Assembly (NCBI GenBank): GCA_022497155.1 | Contig: MU385757.1 | Location: 1-64,000 of the forward strand | DNA from: Whalleya microplaca | Taxonomy: Eukaryota; Ascomycota; Sordariomycetes; Xylariales; Xylariaceae | Direction: 5' to 3' | DNA: 64,000 bases | In this document: piece after piece, positions 50,191 through 63,100 of the stretch | Position numbering within the stretch: the first letter of the stretch is position 1 | How the letters are laid out: each line of letters starts with the position of its first letter | The notes under the pieces: model-generated | Databases searched by the model: none | Told to the model about the DNA's origin: nothing | The model's input: only the letters and a program-made list of their open reading frames with translations | Made by a program: the position numbers and the translations under genes

Positions 50191-51465
50191 TCGTGCAATT
50201 ATATTGCGGTAAATTCAGATATACGCCTTGTAGACACGAGGCTAGGTTCGCCCTTTCTGGAACGAAACGGTGCTTACCAATCTGAGAAACGCCATTGGGC
50301 CAAGGCACGAAACACTGCCTCCATTATTATTATTGCAATAATGCGGTAATTGTATTAAGTGAAGTTTATCATCAACAACGAACGGGGTATTTCCACAGGT
50401 CACAACGGGCTTAAATACGGTGGGAAACACATTGGACGGGGTGGGTGATATACAATCATGTGTAGATATTTTTTGTACGACAGGAAGCAAAGCACACTTT
50501 TATAGGAGTTTCGGACTTTAGGGTGGATGATGACACACACACACACACTTAAAGCATTGGGATATAGGAGAAACGGTGGCTCGCGATAACAAGGCACGGT
50601 GAATTCGGCCCTGCGCTAAGCTAACCGCAATAAAACACATCATATATCTTTATGTCACGCACACACACGCATACGCACACGCATCACATACACATCCGGG
50701 TTTGGGCACCTCATGAGGGAGCAAGGGGGAGGAGGGGGAGGGAAGATACGACTGGGGGGAGAACCTAGAAAATGGGGCAGTTAATAATACAAACCGCTAT
50801 AATAATGATCAGCCAGAATTCTACGGACAGACTTCACGGAATGTTTCGAATCAGCGAGGCTCGGGGTGGATTATATACCTCATGGCTGAGAGAAAAGGCG
50901 GCAGACAGTCGAGAAGATCTGCTATATGCTCGGTTCTGATGGTACACCCTACCAGTCAGTCACGACTTCAGCATTCTGATACAGTCCAGCTAGCTGCCAA
51001 TGCGTATACTCTTGTCTCTCTAGCGAATGAGATCAAAAATCCTGAGTGAAAGAGGCAAGAAAGCAGAAAGATGTCGCTATGTGGAGTATATTGATGGACT
51101 CTTGTTTGGACTCGGCGGATAGCTGTCTTTGCGTTCATACCACCAGTCGCGGACTATTTATTCTTGGTTCGTCGAGACAGATGGGCAAAAGCGTGCTGGA
51201 TGGGATGGGCGCTTAGGATCGAGGAGGCAGGCACGTGAAGCGCCACTGCATCCCTTCACCACTGTAACCCACAACAGCTACACCAGCTTTTAGCAGCTTG
51301 TGGTACAGTCTAGGCTATTACGTTGTCACGTTCACAAAGCATATGTCGATTGGAGGGAGGGAGATTAATCGCGACACCAATACATTTATTTTCGTCTGAT
51401 CACCCTAATAGATTAGGTTTTACCACCTTACACTACTTATAATGTACGCCCTGAACGCCGATTTC
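50191..51465. other. Intergenic region between elongase and tyrosinase
   Basis: Convergent 3' flanks of two genes, about 1.3 kb. Contains (AC)8 at about 50533-50548 and CACACG-type low complexity at about 50660-50695. No gene seen. Confidence 0.5.
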
Positions 51466-52812
51466 TCATAGATACTCAGCGCACACGAAAGCACCGCGGA
51501 TATCCATCACATCGCCAATCGTAACATTCTCCATGATGCCGCCGCTCCAAAGCGTATGGTTCAGTGTCGTGATGTTCCCACCATCGTTGAAGTAATCCAC
51601 GAACGCGTGGTCAAGGGGCTCTACTATCCCGGGGCCGGGGAACCCCGAGAAGTTCCCCGGAGGCGGGAAGAAGCCGGTTGAATTGTCACCGCCGAATGGG
51701 TCGGGTCCGGTGCCGTTGAAACCGGGAAACCCTCCAAAGCCCCCTCCGAAGCCCCCTCCAATGTTGCGGCCCCCTATGCCGGTCAACCGCGCCGGGAGGT
51801 CGAGCGACTGCCAGTCCCAGAACAGCTTGTCGAGATAGCCGTGGTGCAGGTAGAACACGGGGTCCCCGGGCGACAGGAGCGGATTAACCATCTATCGATT
51901 TCACGATGAGAAACTTGCCTCTGATGGGGGGAGCTGACTGGGGAACTTACGGTACCTGAGACGCCCCCGTGCCCGGCGCCGTGCGGCGCGCCCTCGAGAC
52001 AGTTCCAAGCGTCCTCGAACCCGCCCTGCGCGAGGCAGGTGTCCACGTTCTGGCGCTCGGCGCCGGAGAACGCGCGCTCGCTGAACCGCCGCGTGATGCA
52101 GACCTCGGTCTTGCTCAGGTCCATGTTGAAGTGCAGCGTCGCGTTGGCGAACGGGCCGTCCGCGATGCAGCGGTCCTCGCCCGCGCCGTCGCCGCCGAAC
52201 CCGAGCTCGGTGTCCCAAAGCGCGGAGGCGCTGAGGTTGCCGACGTCGAGCGGCTCGTCCCAGTACCTGTGGCTATTAGCTACTTGCGGATGTGGGGTTT
52301 AGACGTATAGAGTAGGTGGTGGCTTACGGGGTCGGGCCATTGTAGCCGCATTCGTCCCTCAGGAGGTGCTCGTGAATGGTGACGAAGTAGCGATGGAATG
52401 GTAAGAAAGCACCCTAGATAAGATTAGCTGGCTTGACAACCTGAGCTATCTCGAATAAGTGCATACCACTCCGTGGATATAGCTCGCCTGTGTTATGTGA
52501 ACATATTGCAGTTCATCCCATCTGCTCTGGGCACCGGGCAAACCGTTCTTTGGCGGCGCGGACATTAAACACAGGTCTGCGTGGATGTAGTCTGACTTCT
52601 CCGTTGAAGTCAGGTTCGTCCTACATAGTTCAGCAGGGGCATACTGGTTACTGAAAGCTTTTTACACACCATGGTATGCGTTGAGATGGTTTTGTGCACT
52701 CGCCATCTCTTTTCGTATAAGAAGCTGTGACTGTAGAGGTCAAGGGCGATGGCCGCGCGACACTTGAGACTGCCTGTAGCACAATTCCGGTGATTATAAC
52801 TATGGAAAGCAT
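51466..52812 (-). CDS. Secreted tyrosinase-family copper oxidase
   Basis: Five exons, 52812-52670, 52620-52467, 52413-52328, 52266-51951 and 51891-51466, give 374 residues. A signal peptide is plain (MLSIVIITGIVLQAVSSVAR). Type-3 copper site A is in YVHITQASYIHGV-GAFLPFHRYF. Site B is in GAPHGAGHGG and SPGDPVFYLHHGYLDKLFWDWQ, so the His ligands of both sites appear present. The family oxidises phenols to quinones (melanin or secondary-metabolite chemistry). After site B there is a 50-residue Gly/Phe/Pro-rich insertion (GGGFGGGFGGFPGFNG and on), unusual for the family. It ends with DIRGAFVCAEYL, with no long C-terminal propeptide. Exon 4 is GC-rich. A TATA-like TTTATATG lies about 45 bp upstream of the ATG. 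Confidence 0.9.
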
Positions 52813-55596
52813 ATTGATATTCGCCGCGGATTCTCTAGTGTTTGAGTTCCTTACATATAAACCTGGCCTGGCGAGTCAATCCTTTTGTCTAGTAGGTCCA
52901 TGATATATATTTACTCTCTCTACGCTTTCTTACTATATCATTCAGCCCTCTTGTCGTCGTTAGTACCACATTGAACTCATATAATCCCGCGGGAGTCCAC
53001 GTAATGTTCAATAAACTCGGTTGTGGGGATGCAGGTACGTGGTCATACACTGGAGAGTCTCACTGTTTTCCTGCATTGGTTTTATTACGAGACTTGTCAA
53101 TACACCAGTTTCGAGGTTTAGGATATCTGGGGTGTATTGATGCCAATGTAACTTTCCCGGTAGATATGTGCGGCTAAGTCTTTCATGGTCCATTGGCAAG
53201 GCGACCCCAATATAGATCCGGTTGATATCTTGCAGACTCGTATCGGTCTTACAACCAACTTCAAATATTGTCGCTTTCGGTGAGCATATCAGATCTAGAG
53301 CTGTTCGGCAATTGTAATCAGTGGGCCATAATTGGTTGATTGAAAATATGACTTTGCGTCTGCGGATGCTGGTATGAACCTCGTTGGTCACTCAGTTGAT
53401 AGCTGAAAAGAAGCTCCTGAAATCCCAATTGTGTTGCATTGCCTAGCGCTTGGACGCCGCGTGATCCGGTATGCTGATGACAGCCTATTAGACTATCTAA
53501 GGAGTGGTGAGGACCAAGACCAACTTCTGAACAGAAGTTGAAGCTGGAAGGATTCGGAAAACTGTATTTTTCTGTGAGTCATCAATACTGCCCAGGCTTG
53601 GTGTCAGCTCACTTTAAGAGCATTGCCGAGCGTGGCAACCGGTATAGAGGGAAGATATCGTTATACTTGGCATGCCGCAGGGCTGATCTAGAACTTTAGG
53701 ATTCACGTCACTTACGCCAATTATGGCAACAGGAGCATTGGGTTGTTGAGTGTCATACACATAGCAGCAGTGCCTAGCCCTTGGTATCTCAATCTCCTCA
53801 GCATCCTTCATAGCAAGTGAAGACTCCCCTCTAAGACTTATTGAATAGATATGCTAAGCAGCGGTCCTCTATTTGATGCATTAATCTACCATATAACTTT
53901 ACTAAACGCACTTGCGAACAGTCTACTCGGGTGCCCCCAATACCTAAATTTCATATTATACTATAATCTAGCTCAGTATCTCTGCTATCGTACTATGCGC
54001 TTCGGATACCCCAACGGTGAAACTACAGCCGTCTCTACCAGGCTTTCTCTTGTACCACAACCCATTTCGCCTAAACCAACAGGGCTTCGTACTGTTATGA
54101 TCTCAGCTCCTCAAGGCTGAAAGACTAGCAAGGATACAGTGAGCTGTCCTAAGAAGTTACCAAGACTTACCGCCGGAATCACCGCTTGGAATACTTGGGT
54201 GGTCGCTTACTTGACCCAATGAAGCAGAAGAGCAGGTAGAACGTCGAATTAAAGTTTAACAGCTACCTCAAGCTAAGCCAATGATAAACTTTGTTCCTTC
54301 GCATAACACGAGGATCTCGAGTCATACTAGTTACCTACTAGCGATGTTTGACAAGTCCCAACTGTAGACTCTGTTTAATGCATCTACTCGTACCTTGGGT
54401 GTAGCACTTACATATCTTATGTGGGAAGACCGCCGAGCAGGCGAAGAAACTCAGTAGGGGACCAACTACACAGTACGTGTACCAGACCAATGTTGTCATC
54501 ACAAAAGGATTCAGCCAAGACTTGATTCAGTGATTAGCCATTGGTCTTCAATATGCAGGCCAACTCGTAACAATGGTCCGTGCAGTGACTGATGCGAAAT
54601 TATGTGGCTGTGAGAGACGTCTCGGGGGCACGCATGTTGGCTTGATGACAACTATTAATATACCATATAGTAGCCAGTTTCCATTGAGTAATCGATCTGC
54701 AGGTTTTTTGAAATATTGCTCTAAATCATAAGCTGAGGCGCTGGCCTCTTTACCATATTTCTTACCGTCCCGAGGATCAGGATGGAAACTACACCAGCCG
54801 CGCCAGAGGGCGTCTAATTCCGGCCAAGTAAAACAACCTATTTTAATACCTAGGTATCTGAATGGAATCACGATGCTTAAATATGTTTATTTATTATTAA
54901 GACAATGATGTCTTGTATCGGGCTATTTCTTAGTCACTCTACTTGACAGGTCTATCTGCAGATGAAGTCTTGAGTCCTAGATTGTACATTACCTAGTCTC
55001 TCAATGCAACACTTCCACATTTGAAAATGCTTAGCACTTAACAGTAGGGGACTACTGCTTTTCTTTTCTGCAAATTTCCAGCTCGCTCTAGTCCGCATTA
55101 TTTAGATGCTTAAGTAGAGCTGGACTACACATCTTCTTCCGAGGCTACTGTTCGGCCGGTCAGATTCCCGGCGACCTGGGTATCGTGGCTTTGCCTCCCG
55201 CAGCGTTAGTGCAGCCAAAGCGGCTGACAGATCTGTCGATCTGAATGTATGAGAAGCAATTTGCGTCTGAGCAAGTTCGTTCATTGGGCGAATTTATTCT
55301 CCGGTTGGGCTTGTCCAAATTTTCCTCTGCACATAGCTCAAGCCCGAGGCTTGCTTAACTTGCGATAGCTTTATACGTATGTCTCATGATATCATCAAGC
55401 AGAATTATTGATTTCGCACACTACTCGGTTTGGTGGCATCAATCACAATGGAATTGTTGAAGGTTGCTAGTAGGACTGTCGAGGGCATTAAAAACTGTTC
55501 TTTTGCTCGTGCGTTGCTGCTTCGGACATATCGAGGAACTTCTGGAATCGCTCTTTCAACACCATAAAGATCTCTTACCTGTACTTCTGCAGCACA
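52813..55596. other. Intergenic region with possible old repeat fragments
   Basis: About 2.8 kb without a supportable gene. Around 53431-53538 the plus strand reads a 36-codon frame containing GRRVIRYADDSLLDYL, reminiscent of a reverse-transcriptase YADD box, but the neighbourhood does not extend it. The minus frame at 54548-54871 is unrecognised. Promoters of the divergent tyrosinase and Rds1-like genes lie at the two ends. Confidence 0.4.
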
Positions 55597-56715
55597 ATGA
55601 CACTCGTATCTCTTTTCCAGGCTTGCTTGCTGAGCCCTTTAGCTCTGGTAGTGACTGGAAAGCCAGTCCATGGAGGGAACAGTCAATCATTTGCAGAGAC
55701 GCAGAAGCTTGCCGACCCTAAGTACGGGCCAATACCAGGAGAAGATCCGATTTACAGCTCGTACTATGGCGTTGAGGCACCGTTTCCTGGAAACCTTAGA
55801 GATGCCATCCTGCCAACGAAGAGGGGACCGCCTGGTGTAGACGACGAAGTTTGGCAGAATCTCTTGTCAGCCGAATGGGTCATCTTTGACTTCTATCAGC
55901 AAGCGGTCGAGGCTTTCAATGAGACGGCATTTATCAAGATAGGAATGCCCAACAACACCTACCAGCGCATTCAGGAGATCCGAAACAACGAGGCTGGTCA
56001 CCTGCGCATTTTCCAAAACCAGATCTCGCCCACATCAGTTAAGCCCGGCGCGTGTGAGCACCGTTACCCGTTCTACGACCCCATCTCCTTCTTAGCCCTC
56101 ACGACCGTGCTCGAGATCTCCAGCATGGCTTTCCTCACGGGATTGGTGCAGCAGACGAAGATGCTATCGTCCCAGGGAGCTATGGTTGCTATTGCCGAGA
56201 CTGAGGCTCGCCACGAGACCTGGAGCTTGATTGAGATCTGGAAGGCCAACCCTTTTGGCGGCCCCACCGACACCGCTTTCCCCTACGCCAACCAGATCCT
56301 CGACAGTACCAATGGCTACATCGTCCCCGGCAGCTGCCCGAAGGAGAACCCCGAATACCCCCACCCGCGTCAGAAGCTGCCCGCGCTCGGCGCCGCCAAA
56401 GGCACCAAGTCCTTGACTCCGGGGTCGACCATCGCACTCAACTTCACAGACCCGACAAACCAGCCCAAGTTCCACGATAGTACCCAGTACTACGCCGTCT
56501 TCTTCCATGGACTCGTAAACGTGAGCGTTCCAATTGATACATCCTGTTTCCCACGGGAGCAGATCAAAGTCACGATTCCGGCGCAGTTCGAGACCAAGGG
56601 CGTCATTGTCGCCGTCGTCGCTGATAAAGTGGGTGCTCCGACGAAGGAAAATGTTGTGGCAGGCCCGGGAATTATCCTCGAGCAACCGGCCGAGCTTGCT
56701 GTTAAGTTAATCTAG
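55597..56715 (+). CDS. Rds1-like secreted ferritin-fold protein
   Basis: A single uninterrupted exon of 372 residues. The N-terminal hydrophobic run (LVSLFQACLLSPLALVVTG) predicts secretion. The central part reads VWQNLLSAEWVIFDFYQQAV, then NNEAGHLRIFQNQI, LTTVLEISSMAFLTGLV and AETEARHETWSLIEIW. These are four helices with Glu and His/Glu pairs in the places expected of the ferritin-like fold found in stress- and desiccation-related fungal proteins such as fission-yeast Rds1. The C-terminal ~110 residues are beta-rich with N-glycosylation sites (NFT, NVS). An enzymatic role is not established for the family. Flanked by the tyrosinase (divergent) and a small secreted protein gene (convergent). 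The chosen Met is the first that gives a full signal peptide. Confidence 0.85.
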   Translation: MTLVSLFQACLLSPLALVVTGKPVHGGNSQSFAETQKLADPKYGPIPGEDPIYSSYYGVEAPFPGNLRDAILPTKRGPPGVDDEVWQNLLSAEWVIFDFYQQAVEAFNETAFIKIGMPNNTYQRIQEIRNNEAGHLRIFQNQISPTSVKPGACEHRYPFYDPISFLALTTVLEISSMAFLTGLVQQTKMLSSQGAMVAIAETEARHETWSLIEIWKANPFGGPTDTAFPYANQILDSTNGYIVPGSCPKENPEYPHPRQKLPALGAAKGTKSLTPGSTIALNFTDPTNQPKFHDSTQYYAVFFHGLVNVSVPIDTSCFPREQIKVTIPAQFETKGVIVAVVADKVGAPTKENVVAGPGIILEQPAELAVKLI

Positions 56716-57147
56716 GAGAATGTATCCCGTTGGAGGATGTGGATATGGGATAGCCGGGTGCTTATTATGAATGAATAGCTTAATGCCTGCCCATTTTTCT
56801 ACAGGGCTAGGTGATGTGTTGATACATACGTCGAACTATAGTGTCTGGATATCGTAGACTATTAATCCCAATGTATAACATTCTGGTATTCAAAGCTCAG
56901 GACGACAAGGTGATTGCGTACATGAACATCTATTTCATCAATAGCGACCGAATAATCTCGATAACACATCGAATGACATCTATCTCCCCCTTTCCATTAC
57001 ACGTCCTTCTCAATGTTCCACAGGAGAAGCGCGTATGTGCCCAACTCTGCTAGTCAACTTGGCATCCCCAGGCATTAGCTAAATAGGGAGTACTGTTAGA
57101 CTAGTTCGTAGATGGCTTGTCAAGTTCTAGGAGAGGTGAGACAGCTA
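56716..57147. other. Convergent intergenic region
   Basis: About 430 bp between the 3' ends of the Rds1-like gene and the small secreted protein gene. The frame at 56841-57053 has no support. Confidence 0.45.
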
Positions 57148-57369
57148 CTAACCACACACTTCCTGCCAGTTCTTAATGCACTCATCGAAATCTCCCCCAC
57201 CGCTTGTGCTTTGACAATAGGAAACAGCGTTGGCGTTAAAACAGTCGGAATACTTTTGCCATGCCCCGTCATCAGGGCAAGTAACCTCTCGGGCCTCAAT
57301 AGTAGAGGGTGAACCAGTAACGAGGGGGATGGTCGCGAGGACGGCCAAGGCTAAGGTTCGGTAATACAT
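57148..57369 (-). CDS. Small secreted cysteine-containing protein
   Basis: A 73-residue protein in one exon, with a clear signal peptide (MYYRTLALAVLATIPLVTG) and a mature part of about 53 residues containing five cysteines (TCPD, DCF, YCQ, ECI, VCG). It ends right after the last Cys. No family is recognised. Size, secretion signal and Cys content are those of fungal small secreted proteins, some of which are effectors or antimicrobial peptides; function is not inferable. A 26-bp GT...AG stretch after the last codon is too short to be an intron. A TATA box sits at the right distance upstream. An odd Cys number suggests either one free thiol or a missed exon. Confidence 0.65.
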   Translation of the reverse strand: MYYRTLALAVLATIPLVTGSPSTIEAREVTCPDDGAWQKYSDCFNANAVSYCQSTSGGGDFDECIKNWQEVCG

Positions 57370-60300
57370 CTCGAGGGTGTCTTGGTAATGTTTAGGACTT
57401 ATATATGCGATATCAGATGGATCGACGTCTCTAGAATCGGACGATAGGGAAGTTTAGGCAGCTGAGAAGGATCTTCTGGACTCGGAATCGGGAAAGGCAA
57501 TGATTAGTCACCAGTAACTTGAAAGTCTAATTCCTAAATCATGAACAGGACGTATGTCTATATTTATATATCGTGATGATACAGCCCAACAGGAGAGAAC
57601 GCTAAGTGACATTCCTGGAAGGCTTTGTTCAGAATTACTGATTGCCTGGTTGGAATAAGTACAATCTGTTTTGAACCAACCGTTTATGTTAGACACTTAT
57701 GATGCATTTAAGAAACTGCCAACAGAGAACAAAGAGAATATTAGGGCCGTAGATCTCATACCAGGGACTTTGGTCTTTTTGCCCGATTGTGCTATGGTAA
57801 GAACAAAGGCACAGCCGTCGAATGCTAGATGATATTATACTGAACATCAGCCATCCAATAACAGACTCGGTGACCTCAACGGTTACGTTTATCCACAATG
57901 TGCTGCCAGGAAGTTATACAGTCCAGCCAATTAGAGTTACAAGCATGCTCCGACGGTGCGGTGAGGTTCATTTGTCATGGAATGTATTCGCCTCTTGCGA
58001 CAATGATGATACAGTCTTAATGAATGTTTGCTGGCGACACGCTCATGCTCTAATGAATCGAAAGTCTGTTTGTTCTGTTGCTGATACTTACGACGGAGTG
58101 CTGGTCCATGTCAACTCTCTTCTGATCTATCAAGGATGAACCTTATATCTCACATGCAGCCGCTTTCTTTCTCTATGTTCTATCCGATATTTTCATTGGA
58201 CGATCGAAATATCTAGCTAATATGTAGCTGCAGCCAACAGTTAGGTAATTATTCTTTGTCAAACTCAAGGAGATAGAAGATAGGCAGTTGAGAGTAGTGC
58301 GACGATCCGGATCAGCGTCTTTCTCTCGGGGATGACTTCATTTGATGAATACTTGTCTCCCGTTTTCGACATCATGATTATTTAGCAGCTCTTGGACTGG
58401 CCGAATCAACACGATCTCCCCAATGCACTAGTGTTTTAGGTAGTCTGAGATTATCGCTTGCAACAGCAGTAATAGGCCACGCCATTAGAGATATATCTAA
58501 GCTTCGCCTATTATTAGTAAGTCTAGTTATTAGTAATTATAGCTAGTATTAGTCTTATATGTTGCGCTGTAGCGGTCCTCGATCAGAGCTAGGTACATAC
58601 ACGCAGTTTACAATGTCTCTAAGCGCTAGTAGACCTCGCTAGTGTAATGTTCAATGGGAACATAATGTAAGGGCACAGAAGTTAGCGGCATGCACTGACA
58701 GTCTTACAGAGCTTTGGAAGCGACGCTCTTACTTCTCGTGCGTGAGAGCGGTCCAGTTGATGATGAGGTACAACTCTATATGGCTTGCCGAGATGATAGA
58801 GCACCAAAGAGGCTCGCCACTTCAGACTAGGATTGTTCATTCACAGGAGATTTTCAGGGGAGCGACTTTACAGCATATCCACTGAGTAGCATCACTCAGC
58901 TTCATTAATCCTCGTACTCTCATATTAACGGCGCTGTAATGAAAGGAACTCATAAGCACGCATCGCACCAACCGTCATGTGATGGCGTTTCAGTTAAGTA
59001 ACTCGACGATCCACCACAGACTCGCTTAAGGATGGCAGAACGGTAATATTAAATACGACTCATCATCGTAATAAAACTATTTTGAAGAACGCAACTCTGG
59101 TGCTTCGTCATTATCTGCTCCTGACTTAATCTTCTACATATTGCTATAAGTAGAGACAGAAAACATGAAACACGCTCTAGAGAGATCTGGATCTTTTGGT
59201 TCCTCTCAAAGGTCTTAGTTTGATACTGTAGATGAGTGGCGGCATGATCGCGTGGTCTAGCCCTTGATGGACCTGTGCCACTTCTAGACAGCATTGAGCC
59301 TCCGATATGCATCATGTAATCAAGGTGGGACCTTGGTAGTAGTAGCTGACGTATGTATCGGAGGCCGAGTCTGAACTGAAGAAGCAGCCAGCTTAAGTAC
59401 CTAATGAACGGCCTGGACCTACCACTGCACTGCTACGGCTGTGTATGTTGATGTTGAGGGGGCGATACTGGGGAGAAGCAGTTGTTCACATGAAAAGGTA
59501 AGCGTTTTCTAGGCATCAGCATCTAGGGGGGCTATGTTAAGTTAACAAATCAGAAGAATAGCTGTTGGCTTGAGGTTATCGCCGGCTGGTCACGGGCGCT
59601 GTTATCTTGGGGGCCGACTGCCGCAAGAAGCGAATCTCAGTCCAGTTCCGGAAGGCCTCTTTGAGATCCAAAATCGCGGTCCTGGCAGCATACGACAATG
59701 AGTGGCTTGCGGTTGGGGCGAGGTGCTACTTAGAGCCATGACTGCCCCTCAATCATCACCTCAGATTACTAGACCTGAAGAATACCTAGCAGTATGATAT
59801 CTAGCCCATTATAACTTCAGCTGTGAAAAGTATAGATACAAGTTATTATTCCCGGGCAGAAGGGCTAGTAGACATGAGCTCTCGTGGCATATGAGCTTTC
59901 CTGATAGTCTAATAGTTGCTTTTCAGAAAAGATACGAGCTCGACAGTTTCATGTTGAAAGCGTGCCGCATCTCGGCTTTAACGAAGCTTCCTTCGTTCTA
60001 GACGTTGTACATACCCCCAACCTCCACACAAAGGCCTTCCTTGGAAGGATCCAGCGGATCTTTGCTGACCACCCAAGATCGACACCTGGCCTTAAGAATC
60101 TCTTGACTTGCAGTGGATATTGACATTGTGTGCTTTAAGGGATCTTGGATGTAGTGTAGGATTGCGGGGCTGAAGACCCTTCTTCTTGGACATCGGTGTA
60201 GCTGCTAAGATTATAGGTAAGGTCATTCTGCAGACGTACCTGCCAACAGTATATAACAATGTTATACCAACAACAGACAGTTGATGCAACTAATTACCAA

Positions 60301-61649
60301 CAAGCAAGACGTGCAATTTCTGAGCAGTGAGTACAACCTAAAAGAACTAGGTTGACATATGAGAGCCATAATCTGAGCCCTCAAATGTCTGTTGTGAGCT
60401 ATATTGTGGAGCACAGCCGCCTCAACTTATTCTTAGAACTCACCTGGGATTAGGGTTGATAAGAAAGCTTGCTGACTCTTCCGGGAAACACCACTTCCTG
60501 CGGCACATACAATCCGCAAAGCCGATGTAATCGCGGGCCCAGTATTAGGCCAGATATCATGAACATTGTCAGGGTTTGCGGCAGTCCCTGTCGAAATATG
60601 TTGTAGACGTGTACTATGTAGTAGGTATGTGGGAACTTGGAGGAGACAGGCAGTGGCCAATCAGCTCGATGTGACTATTTCGGGGTCCGAATGAGGCTGA
60701 ATAGCAGACTTTCGACACTAATAATACCTGATATTTTGCATTTGCGCACGCGGATTTGGACATGGATTTTTTAAGATGCTTACGGCGAAATGCGCATGCG
60801 AGTTCTGGCGCCATAGTAAGCAGCTTGCGGGCTGTTGTTTCACCCGGTTGACATGATATATGAGCAATGGGGTCACTGTTCAGTACTCAGGTACTGAGCC
60901 CTGAGAGTTCGTGTGCCATTACAAGGATCAAGCTGACTGAACTTGGAGCCTCCTGGAAACAAACCTGCTAGTATGGTCAGATGTCAGCAACTAAAGAGAG
61001 CCATGTGGTATGCAAGGGATAGTCAAACACTGAGATATGACGTCGGAGTTTGCTGGGAACGAATGAGTATCAACAAGGCATATTCGTCTAACTAGACGAT
61101 TTCAATTGATGAATGCGCATTAGTGACATCCACCTAATAAGTACCAGCCGATCAGTACATACCAACACACTTGTGTGACTGATGAGTTAGCGGTAAGAAG
61201 TACCTGGTAGAAGATGGGAAAAATTGAAATAGCCCAACGAAACTTTCCGAATACGACCCGAGTCCAAGGCGCTGTGCCAGATAGTCGAACGCCTGGCTGA
61301 TGTAGGTATGAAAGAGGAATACGAAGCTTGAAGGTTTTGGAATCAGAACCAACAGACTTGTCCTGGATTACATCAGATCAAGATGTCAAGCCCATGGCTA
61401 ATCGGTTCAATGAAGTCAGCGGCTTCTTAAGGATCGTTGTGAGATCTCGGAGTTTTCAGCTACCAGCTACGGTCTGTCAAGTCAAGGAAGCGTACATAGC
61501 ATGAAGTACAGTTCGTAGGAAATGCATTTTTAGAAATGCGATCAACAATAAGGTTATGGAGATGGCGCTAGTCTGAATGTAGCTTAGCCGAACTTGGAAG
61601 GAGAGCGACAGCCATTCGATCTGTGATTGGCTGCTGTCTGTTCCCACTA
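57370..61649. other. Gene-poor intergenic region, 4.3 kb
   Basis: Normal composition. Frames up to about 105 codons (57822-58139 plus) occur without domains or splice signals. A short AT-rich patch near 58500-58560 (repeated TTATTAGTA) may be a repeat trace. No gene, tRNA or rRNA recognised. Confidence 0.4.
57396..57408 (-). promoter_or_regulatory. TATA box of the small secreted protein gene
   Basis: On the minus strand reads GCATATATAAGTC, centred about 33 bp upstream of the start codon. A good TATA match, with a short leader implied. Confidence 0.45.
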
Positions 61650-61699
61650 CGTACAAGTCCCAAGGATATTTATTACTAGATCGGCGCCAGGCATCAATA
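61650..61699 (+). repeat. Left terminal inverted repeat of Tc1 element
   Basis: Inverted partner of 63247-63295. The innermost 19 bp (61681-61699) match with two transitions. Further out, alignment needs a one-base gap. Confidence 0.85.
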
Positions 61700-61785
61700 A
61701 CTCCACAACACCTAATATTATTGGCTTTTGGATAATTTCGTACTTTCCTATATAAAATTAGCTGCTAGGTATATAACCAAATGTC

Positions 61786-63100
61786 TTAATATTTAATCTC
61801 GTCGCCGCCTGTAGTCTTTATTTCCTTATACCTATTTAGCATATTATAAAAAAAGCTTTTAAGGAAATCCTCCGGCATAATTTACCACGTTTCGATTATA
61901 ACTTTATAAAGTTCGTTATTCGATAATTTATATATATTATAACGGCATTCGATTTAATTTTTTATTTACGCCTATACATTTTCGATTAGATTTAAATTAA
62001 GGCTTTTTAAAAGCTATAGTAACTCCGTAATCCTTATCTTTTATAAAACGCCTTTTGTTCAATAGGCACGATATAAAGAGGCGCCGTTATACTAAAATAT
62101 TCGAATATTATTACGCCGCATAAAGTTATAAACGAAAAAAAAAATCCGAGTGTAATATTTCTTAGCCGTAATGCCTCCTTTACTTTATAGCTATATATAA
62201 TAAGGTTTTTTTTGCTGGCTATAAAAGTATGCCTAAAATATAAAGCCGTTACCTCTTTATTTTAAGAAGTTAAAATAAAAAAGATCTTTAAGTTAATAGC
62301 GGGTAATCCATTATTAAAAAATAGGATTTTTAGTAATTTTAACTTCGTTAGAAAATACCGGACCGTTTTTAAGCTATACCTTTTAATCCGGCTATAACTA
62401 AGTAAATGCGTGGCAAAAATTACGGCGCTTTCGGAAATTATCTTTTATATAAAGTAATTTTTTGCTATAGCGTTAGCGTTAATAACCGAGCTTAAGCATA
62501 GTATTTTTAATAATAGATATACTTAAGTAATAAAACTAAGGCATAAAAAAACGGAGGTCTAGCTAAAGAATTAGCCGATAGAAGTTATTTTTAAAAAGAA
62601 ATTTTTTTAGCGCCTTTTTAGCTTTATTTGGCACCCGCAATATATATAGCCTCCGGGGGCCCTTTTTTTTCGGCGTAAGAGAATTTTCTAAAGCTATATA
62701 AACCTATTAAATAATATAGCCTAATTTTCGGGCAATTTCTTTCCGCAAGTAAATTATATGCCTTTTAAAAGTCTTAATAAATAATCGATTATTTTTCGTT
62801 AACTTTTTTAATACTTTAGGACCTTTTAAAAGATTCGTTTTTTAAACCCTTAAGTCTTAAACTTAAGGGCGTAAATTTACGCGAGAAATAAAAGCAGCAC
62901 TTAATATAAAGCGCGGATAAAATTACTAATATTTAAGTTTTTAAGTCCTTTTTAATATAAAACTTATTGGAATTAATTTTCGGTATAAAACGTCGGCACA
63001 CGCGTTAAAAGCTATAATATTTTATAAAAGGAGTTAAAGACAATTAAAATGGCGTAAAAAGCATTAAAAACGAGTTAAAATTAAAGGAGCGCCGGCGAAG
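61786..63100 (-). pseudogene. Tc1-type transposase relic
   Basis: Minus-strand frame with many RIP stops. The N-terminal helix-turn-helix text RKEIARKLGY is readable near 62730-62760. The third catalytic region reads SLNLNLIENV at 61974-62003, corresponding to the PDLNPIENxW box of Tc1 transposases, with Trp now a stop. After it come MPEDFLKSFF, MLNRYKEI and TTGGDEIKY, with the stop at 61786-61788. The start is approximate. Not functional. Confidence 0.85.

Noticed and set aside
54548..54871. 107-codon minus-strand ORF
   Set aside because: Unrecognised sequence in gene-free DNA, with no signal peptide, domain or conservation evidence available.
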